Source: CAZOWL01 sp964583605 (GTDB lineage: Bacteria; Pseudomonadota; Gammaproteobacteria; Chromatiales; Chromatiaceae). From it: 42,591 nt of DNA. Location: positions 1 through 42,591 of the forward strand of contig CAZOWL010000030.1 of the NCBI GenBank assembly GCA_964583605.1, in the 5' to 3' direction. Shown one piece after another: positions 16,800-24,971 of the stretch (position 1 is the stretch's first letter; each line of letters starts with the position of its first letter). The translations under genes were made by a program, and so were the position numbers. The notes beneath the pieces are model-generated. The model did not search any database. It was given only the letters and a program-made list of their open reading frames with translations, and was not told the DNA's origin.

Positions 16800-17711
16800 T
16801 CACTCCGATACGAGCAGGCGTTTCCGATTCTCCAGCATGAGGGCGAGAGCAAATTTCCTGCCCGGCTCAGACAGGAAGGCCGAGGGCACCCGTCCGACGA
16901 TGGATTCCAACACCGTTGGGACCAGCTGATCGAGCCTACTGCACCAATATGCGGCCGCAACAGGAGTCATCGAGGCCCCCTCCAGAAACGCGCCCAACGT
17001 CGTCAGGGGCGTCAGACTCGCGTGAGTCTTGTACAGACCCGACCTGGCCCGGCGGGCGTAGCTCGCTACGCTCCGGCCAGTATCGTTGGTCGTGAGCCGC
17101 TCCATCCGGGCCGCGTCGGTTTCGTTACGGCCAAGACTCGACGCGTGGTCAAAGGTCGGTGCGAGTGTGAGGCTGGCGTTTGGCAACTTGATCAGGCCCC
17201 AATTCTCGTGGTGCCGATCCTGATTTCCGATCAAGGCATCCAGAAGCAGATAGCCGAGGAACACGCCGACGGCATTCTCCACTTCGGGTGGCCGAGCCCA
17301 ACCCAGTGGCGGCCCGATTCGTGGCGAACGCAGCACGGCAACGACCCGGGTCAGGGTGTGTTGGCTGGCCCGGAACTGCTTGGTCTCCTCGTACTCCGGC
17401 ACCACTCTTGCCAGCAATTCGTTGCCATGGATCAAGCGCCCCCCCTGCGGAACGATCGTCGGCGATATGACACCGGCACGCCCGTTCCAGAACGCTAGCT
17501 CGTACTCCGCATGGGGTAAGCCAAGGCCACGCGCCACCTCGCAGGCGACCTTCTCCGCCCAGTGCTCGCCGCTGCCGGGATACCCCTCTTTGAAAAGGGT
17601 GCGGACATCATCCGCGGATCGAAACCAGAACTTGGCCTTGGATCCAAGCTGCTCCAACTGAGACGGCGCGTCCAGGGGGACTTCGACGATCGGGTACTGC
17701 ATCGCGTCCAC
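16800..17711 (-). CDS. HipA-like protein kinase
   Basis: A 303-residue kinase-fold protein. A likely ATP-binding lysine is Lys41 in TLFKEGYPGSG. The catalytic loop reads N163-Q-D165-R-H-H-E-N170, and the metal-binding Asp188 lies in FDHASSLG, matching the D...N and DFG-like positions of HipA. It lacks the HipA N-terminal subdomain and is shorter than HipA (about 440). HipA relatives phosphorylate a protein or tRNA synthetase and cause growth arrest; the target here is unknown. No HipB-type helix-turn-helix partner is adjacent. The HIRAN gene follows at seven bases. It lies 125 bases after the methyltransferase stop. Confidence 0.8.
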   Translation of the reverse strand: MDAMQYPIVEVPLDAPSQLEQLGSKAKFWFRSADDVRTLFKEGYPGSGEHWAEKVACEVARGLGLPHAEYELAFWNGRAGVISPTIVPQGGRLIHGNELLARVVPEYEETKQFRASQHTLTRVVAVLRSPRIGPPLGWARPPEVENAVGVFLGYLLLDALIGNQDRHHENWGLIKLPNASLTLAPTFDHASSLGRNETDAARMERLTTNDTGRSVASYARRARSGLYKTHASLTPLTTLGAFLEGASMTPVAAAYWCSRLDQLVPTVLESIVGRVPSAFLSEPGRKFALALMLENRKRLLVSE

Positions 17712-17836
17712 GTCCCAGAGGCTAGCCCAGTGGCGGGCTCAAAAGCTGAGCCTCCCGCGGGCCATTAAGGCTCAACCGGATGCACTGACCGCTGGCCCGC
17801 CCGGCAAATCTCGCCGCACGTTGTGCGAGCACACCC

Positions 17837-20098
17837 CTACACATGGTCGTTCTCTAGCGCCCCCGCAAGCAGGCGCGCGGCTTCGGCGTCGCTCGCCCAG
17901 TGGGGAATCGGCAGGCGGCCGATGAAGCGGAGCATCTCGGCGAGATTCTCCCGCTGGGCCCAATAGTCGCCGGTTAGCTCCGTCTTGAGGTAGTTCAGGC
18001 CGACGCGGGTGTTGTCCTGGTCCGCGGTCTGGTAGACGGCGAAGAGGCAGTGACGGAGCAGGGATGAGCCGAAGCCCTCGGTGCCCCACTCGCGGCGCTT
18101 GAGCTCGGTGGCGGTCTTGAGACGGGTCTGGTTGGCCTTGCCGCTCTGGAGCATGAAGCGGTAGTCCCGCACCCCGAAGCCGCGGGCAAATTCCTGGAAG
18201 ACGCCGCTGCGGTAATCGCCGTGGGACTCCACCTCCAGGCACTTCAGATACAGCTTCTCCTCCGGTGACAGGCGTTTCCAGAGCTGGGCGTCGATGCCGT
18301 CGGGGACGAGGAAGTTGCTCGCCGTCTTCACCGCGTCCTCGATGATGCGCTCGATGGGAGACTCCTCGCCGCGCTTGCGCTCCCGGGCCAGCTCGTAGGC
18401 CACGTCGAGGTCCTCGATGCCCTTGTACTGGGTCAGCACCCGGAGTGCCGCGGCATAGGCGGCGAGCTGGTAGTCGGCGTCGGAGAAGTTGGGGTCCTCC
18501 CGGTCGTCTAGCTCCAGCATGGATTTCAGCTGGCGCTCCACCTCGATCTCCACCTGGGGGACGATCTCGTCGAGGAAGGCCACTGCCTCGGAGGTCTGCT
18601 TGCGCAGAACCATGAGCACGGTGCCCTGGACGTAGTTGCCTTCCTTCAGCGCCGACTCGGTCTCGGTGGCGATGGTCCAGGCCGCCGTTACCCGCAGCCC
18701 GGCGGCCCAGAGGATTAGGGCCAGGTCCGCCCAGACGCCTGCGTCCTGATGGGTGAACATGACGATCTGAAGCCCGTTGTCGGGCATGTGGGCGGCGAGG
18801 TTGCGGTAGGCGTCGACCATGCCCTCGCGGAAGGCCTTGCCGGAGCCGCGGATTGCTAACGCTCGCTTGCTTGAAAAATACCAGTCGGGAAAGATGGAAG
18901 GCGCGCGGTGCTCATACCAGCTTAAAAAGAACTCTGACAGTTCGTCGTACCTGATGGCATCGGCGTATGGAGGGTCCGTCAGCCAGCAGTCCGCTTGTAC
19001 ATTAACGTCACGAGCGTCTCTAACGGCGATGGTTGCGCTTCCAGCCAGTTCGTAAACGTAAGTAAAGAAGGGAACCTGCCGCATCCCATAATGGGAGTTG
19101 ACGCCTAGAACATACTGCGTGTTTAGCGCCTGATTCGTGAATACGTGCGAAGGCTTCTCAACAGTGCGACTCGAATCCCATCCCTGAATTCTTGAGTTGC
19201 GCTCTGAGCACTTCGCCGCCCAGAGGATCAATCGAAAGGCCATCTCCGTCTCCCCGTAGGAGTCGACCGCTAATTCGATCATTGCACCCAATTCAAGCAA
19301 CTGCCTTGGCGTAAACAGATGATGCCAATGGGTCCAGCCGCGGGTCCGAATTGGCTCATCGGTCTTGTCACCCGGCTCGATGCGCCGACTCGGGATGTAG
19401 CCCTCAGCCTGCCAATCGGCGAAGCGCTCGCGCAATAGTCCCAGCACCCGTGTCTCACGTTCAAGGTCATGCTCATCTGGCGCACGGTAATAGCGCTCCC
19501 GCTGGACCTTACCTTCCTGATCGATCCAGGTGTGCACCCAGCGGACGCAGTAAAGACGCTCCTGGAAGATATCGTCCGGGCGGGGAACCAGGTCCTCATT
19601 CTCCCACTGGCGCAGACCGTAGGCCGTCTCACCGCTGCCGCGGCGATCACCGCGGATGGCGCTCATGGGGGTGGACTGGCCGCAGTGGGGGCAGCGCAGG
19701 CGCGAATCCCGCACCGTCCCGACCTTGGCGGCGCTCAGCGCCGACTTACCGACACCCTGATGGATCTCGATGTCAAAGCGCCGTTCCGCCTCATGGGGGA
19801 CGAGCTTGGCCAGCGTCATGGTCTTTTCGCCGATCACCCAGGACGGGGCCAAGGGCACCATCCAGCCGCACTCCGGGCACCGGGTTTCCGTGCAGTAGAG
19901 ATAGGCGTCGGCCCGGTCGCCCTCGGCGTTGTGCTCGATGCCCCACTCGGTGATCTGCCGATCCACAGCGGCGAAGACCCGCTCCTGCGCCTCGCGGACC
20001 TTCTCGGCAACTTCGTCGCCGCCGCCGACGATGTTGAGCGCACCCCAGGTCAGCAGGGCCGCGACGGGGCTCAGGTCCGATCCGTAGGCGTCGCAGCG
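17837..20098 (-). pseudogene. DUF1156 adenine-specific DNA methyltransferase, C-terminal part (after frameshift)
   Basis: This is the larger part of a gene continuing from 20099-20728. It resumes with CDAYGSDLSPVAALLTWGAL, then two zinc-ribbon knuckles (CTETRCPECGW and LRCPHCGQST), then the catalytic motif IV TDPPYADAIRYDELS of an N6-adenine methyltransferase. The last third is helical. DUF1156 enzymes (COG1743) modify host DNA in BREX-like systems. An extra base near 20099 separates motif I from motif IV, so no single frame encodes a working enzyme as given. The open frame actually continues upstream to 20290, but that part is out-of-frame shadow sequence. Confidence 0.8.
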
Positions 20099-20728
20099 CG
20101 ATGCGCGCCGCCTCGAAGGGGACGCTGCCGCCGCCGCAGAAGGCGTCACCGACGCGGGGGGTATGACCGAAACGCCGTTCCCCGAGCTGCCGGACCAGCG
20201 CTGGAAGGTTTTGGGCATCCGTCCCGAGGTGTGCGTTGATTTCGCCCCAGGCCGACTTCGAGGGCCCCGCAATCTGCTCGGGGCGATCACAGTAGGTCAG
20301 CCGCTCGTCGTAGCTCATGCGCTCGAAGACGAGGCGCTGCAGACTGGCCTTCTGCTCAGGCGTGGCACCGCTCAGGAGCCTCGGCTTGTCGGCGTCGGGG
20401 TCGAACCAGCGGTCGCGCTCGGCCGGACGGAGCCGCTCGTAGACCTCGGCGAGGGCGATGGCCTTGGTCTTCCGCCGCCAGAGCCCCTCAGGGTCCATGG
20501 TGAGGAGCTTGAGGAAGATCTCGCGGTCCCGCTTGGGGTCCTGGCTGGCGGGGAACAGCAGCCCGAGGATGGCCGCCCGGACCATGATCAGCGGCTTGCG
20601 CCCCACCACTTGCCGAGCCCGGTGAGCGTCTGGCTGTAGTTGGCCTTACGTTCCTTGTAGCTCTCCTTGGAGAGCTTGGATACGGGGAACTGGGTCTCGA
20701 TGAAAGTGGTGTCCAACGCGTTGCTCAA
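20099..20728 (-). pseudogene. DUF1156 methyltransferase, N-terminal part with a second frameshift
   Basis: The true N-terminus appears to be TTG 20728 (SNALDTTFIETQFPVSKLSK, then ANYSQTLTGLGKWWG), overlapping the decayed VapC stop. At a run of four G (about 20605) one base is missing and the frame moves to RKPLIMVRAAILGLLFPA. The open frame from 20609 then includes the SAM motif DAFCGGGSVPFEAAR before the second shift near 20099. With both shifts repaired the protein would be about 960 residues, normal for the family. Both shifts could be sequencing errors in G/C-rich runs, or real inactivation. Confidence 0.75.
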
Positions 20729-21003
20729 GACGCGTCCCCGGAGGTCTCGGGCTCTGACCAATCGGACACGGTCAGTCCTTCGATTCGGTCGACATGGCGG
20801 CGGTTACGCGTCACCAGGACCAGGCCCTGCTCCAGCGCAATGCCGGCAATGAGCAGGTCGATGTCATCGACAGGGGTCCCGCTGACGCAGTTGCGAGTAG
20901 CGTTCAGCGGCGAGCGCGGCAGAGCGCTCCGTGATGGGCAGGACGATGTTGTGCGCGGCGAAGCGATGGAAGGCGTCGAGCTGCTTGCGCGCATCTCGCG
21001 TCA
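20725..21003 (-). pseudogene. Decayed VapC-type PIN toxin
   Basis: Two frames rebuild the C-terminal two thirds of a PIN-domain toxin: KQLDAFHRFAAHNIVLPITE, then RSAALAAERYSQLRQ in one frame, and GTPVDDIDLLIAGIALEQG, then LVLVTRNRRH in the next, ending at 20725. The N-terminal DTN/DTH segment is missing and a frameshift lies near 20885. It directly follows an antitoxin-like gene, so a deletion has joined the antitoxin end to the middle of the toxin. It is not functional. Confidence 0.75.
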
Positions 21004-21191
21004 AAGTCCGCGTCCGGCAGGTCTGCCCAGATGCCCGCGAAGTCGTTGGCCTCCTCGCGATCGACCGAGGCGTCCTGGTCCGTATCGAACAGAGCGATCA
21101 CGCGGGCATTCCCGGGCGGCCGACGCCGCGGGAGCTTGATGTGGATCTCTCCGTTCTCGTCGATCTGGGCTTCGATCTCGATGGCTTGCAT
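20904..21191 (-). CDS. VapB-like antitoxin of the decayed toxin pair
   Basis: The first 60 or so residues (MQAIEIEAQIDENGEIHIKL, then GNARVIALFDT) are closely similar to the intact antitoxin at 21778-22020, so the two are paralogues. After about residue 63 the frame runs into toxin sequence out of frame (from CAQAARRLPSL), so the natural C-terminus is lost. It may still bind its operator or toxin. The sequence just before its ATG is identical to that before the other antitoxin. Confidence 0.6.
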   Translation of the reverse strand: MQAIEIEAQIDENGEIHIKLPRRRPPGNARVIALFDTDQDASVDREEANDFAGIWADLPDADFDARCAQAARRLPSLRRAQHRPAHHGALCRARR

Positions 21192-21207
21192 GGACGTCTC
21201 CGCTGGT
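21132..21207 (-). repeat. Direct repeat at antitoxin start, copy 1
   Basis: This 76-base stretch covers the first codons of the decayed-pair antitoxin and the 16 bases upstream. It is closely similar to 21961-22036 in the same orientation, and the upstream block GGACGTCTCCGCTGGT is identical. It marks a tandem duplication of the toxin-antitoxin module. Confidence 0.75.
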
Positions 21208-21270
21208 CTTGGTGATCGGCATCACCGCATTAGGCCGGGGCCTCAGCCCGCCGGAGGTTGGGGTCAGGTA

Positions 21271-21319
21271 CGAACCCCAGCATCCGCAGTATCGAAACCG
21301 TTTGAAATGCTGGGGTTCG
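21271..21319. repeat. Long inverted repeat between the two toxin-antitoxin modules
   Basis: Perfect 13-base arms, CGAACCCCAGCAT at 21271-21283 and its complement at 21307-21319, enclose a 23-base loop. The flanks (GGGGTCAGGTA and GCACCCCAGCC) add weaker pairing. No T-run follows. It lies between the intact VapC stop and the decayed antitoxin start. It could stop or stabilise the transcript inside the operon, or be a dispersed palindromic element. Confidence 0.7.
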
Positions 21320-21343
21320 CAAGCGCACCCCAGCCTACGGCGC

Positions 21344-21799
21344 TCAAGTGGCATCTCCTGCTGCCGTGTTGACTGTATTCGGGGGATTGGCCCAGACGGT
21401 CGTTAGGTCAGGGTAGGTTTGGATTGTCTCGTCAGCCGTGACGAGGCGGGCGTCCTGTGCTTGGGCGGTTGCGATGATGATGCGATCGGCCGGGTCTTTG
21501 TGGATATCAGGCAGCACAGTGGACGCATGCAACAGCCTTGGCGTGACAGGAAGGCATTGGATATCGGCTCTTTGCAGGGCGGCGTCGAACCAATCCGGCA
21601 GCGGTAGAGGCAGCTTCAAGGTGCCTTTCCTGACGAGTTGCGCCACTTCCAGTGTCGAGATGACCGAAACGGCGAAGGCATCCTCCGCGGAACGCAGCCA
21701 TTGCCGCAGCGGCTCGGGGAGATTTCGGCTGATCTCCGGATGCAGCCAGCAAACCCAAGCATGGGTGTCAAGAAGAATCACCGGTAGAGAGCTCCCCAT
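21344..21799 (-). CDS. VapC-like PIN-domain toxin
   Basis: A protein of up to 151 residues with the PIN acidic set: the Asp of ILLDTHAW near the start, the Glu of STLEVAQLV, and the Asp pair around KDPADRIIIATAQ; C-terminal ADETI completes the fold. These proteins cut RNA, usually tRNA or rRNA. The ATG at 21799 overlaps the antitoxin by 22 bases; a GTG at 21781 forms a GTGA overlap with the antitoxin stop and gives a start closer to the family norm. It is intact. It is embedded between DUF3780 and the methyltransferase of the defence cassette. Confidence 0.85.
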   Translation of the reverse strand: MGSSLPVILLDTHAWVCWLHPEISRNLPEPLRQWLRSAEDAFAVSVISTLEVAQLVRKGTLKLPLPLPDWFDAALQRADIQCLPVTPRLLHASTVLPDIHKDPADRIIIATAQAQDARLVTADETIQTYPDLTTVWANPPNTVNTAAGDAT

Positions 21800-22020
21800 T
21801 CCTCTAGGGTGAAGGCTGGCGCAATGTCATCGCCATGCACCTCGGCACCCTTCCAAGCCAGCTCGGGAGGCGGCTCGTGCCGCGACCGCTCGGCGGGGAC
21901 CGCTTCCCGCGCCTCGATGAGCACGATCACCCGTGCCGGACCTGGCTCAAGCCCTCGCGGGAGCTTCAGATGAATCTCCGCATTGTCGTTGATCTCGGTT
22001 TCGATCTCGATAGCTTGCAT
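21778..22020 (-). CDS. VapB-like antitoxin
   Basis: An 80-residue protein. The N-terminal half (MQAIEIETEINDNAEIHLKL, then EPGPARVIVLIEA) should form the beta-strand DNA-binding part. The acidic C-terminus (GDDIAPAFTLEEWGALYR) would cover the toxin active site. It overlaps the VapC start, so the pair is co-translated. It starts 51 bases after DUF3780 and is paralogous to the damaged antitoxin at 20904-21191. Confidence 0.75.
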   Translation of the reverse strand: MQAIEIETEINDNAEIHLKLPRGLEPGPARVIVLIEAREAVPAERSRHEPPPELAWKGAEVHGDDIAPAFTLEEWGALYR

Positions 22021-22036
22021 GGACGTCTCCGCTGGT
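21961..22036 (-). repeat. Direct repeat at antitoxin start, copy 2
   Basis: The partner of 21132-21207, covering the start and immediate upstream region of the intact antitoxin. The two copies differ by scattered substitutions within the coding part but not in the 16 bases upstream. Confidence 0.75.
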
Positions 22037-22071
22037 GCTCGTTATCCGCTCAACCGAACTGGACCGGGACC

Positions 22072-22737
22072 TCAGTCGGCTTCCTTTGTCTGCCGCCGCG
22101 GTCGGCGGCCACCCCCGGTCGTTTTGGGTGCCACCGGGTTGACCGCTGGTTGTTTTGTATGACTCCGCAATTCAAACACAGGCGGCGGCTCATGGGGGGC
22201 GTCGGTCACCGGGTTCTCCGTGAGCGCGTAGCGCACCGCCTTGCGCCAGCCTTTGTTGCGGCCTTGGAGGGCATGGCCGGTGGCGGCGGAGGTCATGGTG
22301 TAGAGCCACCAACGCTCCTCCGGGACCAGGCCCAGCCAGTTCTTGATGGCCACGGGGGTGAGGGCCGGGTCCGCCTCCTCGATGGCCCAGGCGAGCAGCA
22401 CCAGTTCCTTGCCGAGCAGGCGGGAGACGGGGTTGGTGCCGGTCTTCCAGGTGCCGGGCTTGCGCCCGTCTTGCTTGAGGCGCCGGTTGAGCTCGACCCG
22501 GACTTCGTCCGCGATGGCGTCCCACTTCGCGCGGGGCAGCAGGACGCGCAGCTTGCCCTCGGACTCCCCCAGGGCGAAGGTGGGGGGCTTGGCGGCGGTG
22601 GACTCGTCCCAGGTGAAGTGCTCGGAGATCAGTACGTCCTGTCGATTGCTGGCCGGTATGGTCACCAGGAAGTGATGGGTCGATTCCTCCGGGCAGAATC
22701 CGAAGCCCTGGCAGGCGACCTTTTTGGGTGCGGCCAC
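22072..22737 (-). CDS. DUF3780 protein (anti-phage-associated)
   Basis: A 221-residue protein recognised from the pattern GFGFCPEESTHHFLVTIP at about residues 11-28, FTWDE near residue 41, and the central WKTGTNPVSRLLGKELVLLAWAIEEADP and NWLGLVPEERWWLYTMTSAATG segments, as I recall the DUF3780 family. The C-terminal 45 residues are basic and disordered. It starts with GTG 22737, two bases after the DUF499 stop, so the two are translationally coupled. The biochemical role is unknown; the family occurs with DUF499 and DUF1156, suggesting a subunit of the same complex. The gene is intact. Confidence 0.8.
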   Translation of the reverse strand: MAAPKKVACQGFGFCPEESTHHFLVTIPASNRQDVLISEHFTWDESTAAKPPTFALGESEGKLRVLLPRAKWDAIADEVRVELNRRLKQDGRKPGTWKTGTNPVSRLLGKELVLLAWAIEEADPALTPVAIKNWLGLVPEERWWLYTMTSAATGHALQGRNKGWRKAVRYALTENPVTDAPHEPPPVFELRSHTKQPAVNPVAPKTTGGGRRPRRQTKEAD

Positions 22738-22739
22738 GG

Positions 22740-24938
22740 TCAGGGTTCAACCTCGTGGCGCGGCAGCTCGGCGGCGATCTCATGGACATAGTCCAGGAGC
22801 TGCTGGCCAGTCGGGAACCAGAGGGCCGCGGTCTCGATGGTGACCTCGCCCTCGCTGACCAGGGAGCGCAGGTGCTCGACGGTGGCGCCGATCTGCTCGC
22901 CATCCAGCAGCAGGTCATCGGCGAGCTGCAGGTCCACCCAGCGGCCGTCCAGCACCGCGATACGCTGGGCCGCGGCCTTGCCCTGGTGCTTCTTGAGCCG
23001 CTCGATGAAGCCGTAGGCGGCGTGGGTGGTGTTGAAGCGGAAGACCTTCTCCGGGTGGCTGATGGGTTTCCAGGAGGCCGGTTTGGTCTTGTCGATGGGC
23101 TTGTCGGGCTCGACCTTGTCCCACTTGATCGAGACCTGGTGGGGGTCCGAGGTGATGCCCTTATCTTCCGCCACCGCGAGGACGAAACGGGTCGCCTGGG
23201 GCACCACGAAGGGATCGTCGTAAGCGCCACCGGCCACCTTGGGGTCTGAACCGTCGGTGCTGTAGCGGGTGGGCGCCGGGGGCGCGGTGCGCAGCTCCAC
23301 CATCTTGTCTCCGCCGTGGTCGTAGATCCGGCTCTTGATGGTGATGCGGTTGTTCCAGGTGAGGGGCTCGCCGGTCTCGTGCTGGCCCGTGGAGTCCACC
23401 GCCAGGAAGGAGACGGCCAGGTCATCGGTCTCGTAGTCCCGGCCCGAGAGCTTGTGGGAAGCGGTGGTGGCCGGGGCGCCGATCTCCACGTAGATGGTGT
23501 CGCCGTTGATGGGGGTAGCACGGAGCTTCACGCGGCCGGTGTCGTCGTCGCGAGACAGCTCCTGGAGCTTGACCTGGGTGGCGGGCTTGGGGAAGGGGCC
23601 CTTCTCCAAATAGCCGCCGTTGTCGCGCCAGATCTCTTGGTGGACGCAGTCGGCCTTGAGCTTGTCCAGGGCGTCCGGGCGGTGCCATTGCCAAGCGGGG
23701 TTGGTGGCGGCGCGGCGCTTGATCTCGGACCCGGGCATGACCTTCTGGGTGAACAGGCGTGCCTCGACCTTTTTGACGAAGGTCTCCCCGGTCACCTCCT
23801 CCGTGTACTTCATCTTCCCCTTGAGAGTGCGGATGATCTGGTCCTCGCCGTCGTACTTGTTGGCGGTGAATTCCATGGGGAAGTCCGCCGACATGAGGCG
23901 CTGGGCGCTCGGGTAGTAGAGGGTGGAGAAGGTCTCGCGGAGCGCACTGCCGAACTGGTTCTGGATGCGGTCCAGCAGGTCGCGGGCCTGGACGAGCTGG
24001 GGATCGTTGTCGGGGGTGCCCTCGGACTTCAGCTCGTCGATGATGTGGCGGATGGCCTTCAGCTCCTTGGCGGCGTTGAGCAGGCTGTCGGCGCTGCGCT
24101 GGCCGGTGAGGAAGCAGACGCGGTTCTTGAAGTCGATGTTGTCGTAGAGCTTCTGGAGGTCCGGGTTGAGCCCCCCGGAGTGGGGGCTCGCGACCACCAG
24201 CACGGTCTTGTCCTGGGGGATCTCGATCTCGTCCACCGCGGGCAGCGCCTGGACCTTCTGGTAACACCAACCCGTCTCGGGCTTGAACAGCTCGTTGAGG
24301 CGGTCGCGCAGCTCGCGCAGGGACTGGTCGTGGAGGTAGCTCTCGGCGGTGGTGCGCAGTCGTGCCACCAGGCTCTGGACGTTCTTGATGAAGAGCCGCC
24401 CGTCGCGCCCGGTGTGCAGGTACCAGGCGGTCGTCACCAGCCGGTTCAGCACCTCGTTCTTGAGCTCGGAGATGTCCCGCCCCGGGGCGCACAGGTTGGC
24501 GATGATCTCCGGGAGCGTCAGGCCCTTGGTCCCGCCCGCGACGTTGGAGAGGGACGCGACGAGGAGCAGCTTCATCACGTCCTGGGCGTCGGTGCCGCCG
24601 AGGTTGGTGTCCAGAATCTCGGCGATGGATTGCCTGCCCGAGGCGATGTCGTGGGAGACGGCGTTCTCCAGGCTGTTGTTGATCTGGTTGATCTCGGAGA
24701 GGGTCTCGCGGTCGTTGAGGTCGATGGCGTGGGCGTTGATGAGGTGGACCCGATTGGCCTCCCCACTCTCCCACAGCCGATAGGCGACGATGCGCATCAG
24801 ACGGATGAGGCCACGGGTCTGCTGGAAACCGGGGTTCTCCTTGAAGCGGGCATAGAGGTCGCGGATCGAGGGGTGGAAGGGATAGGCCTCCACCACCCGG
24901 GCGGCGAACTGCTCAGGGGAGGCGTTGGTCACGTCCAT
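22740..24938 (-). pseudogene. DUF499 ATPase, C-terminal part after in-frame amber
   Basis: This 732-codon frame is in the same frame as the N-terminal part at 24972-25817, separated only by a TAG at 24972-24974 and eleven sense codons. It holds the helical AAA-like lid and C-terminal domains (for example LIRLMRIVAYRLWESGEANR and NRVCFLTGQRSADSL). The whole gene would be 1025 residues, typical for DUF499. If translated on its own from ATG 24938 it would lack both Walker motifs. It could reflect a true nonsense mutation, suppression or an error. Confidence 0.8.
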
Positions 24939-24971
24939 CTGGCGGGCGTCGCGGATGGACTTGGCGTAGCC

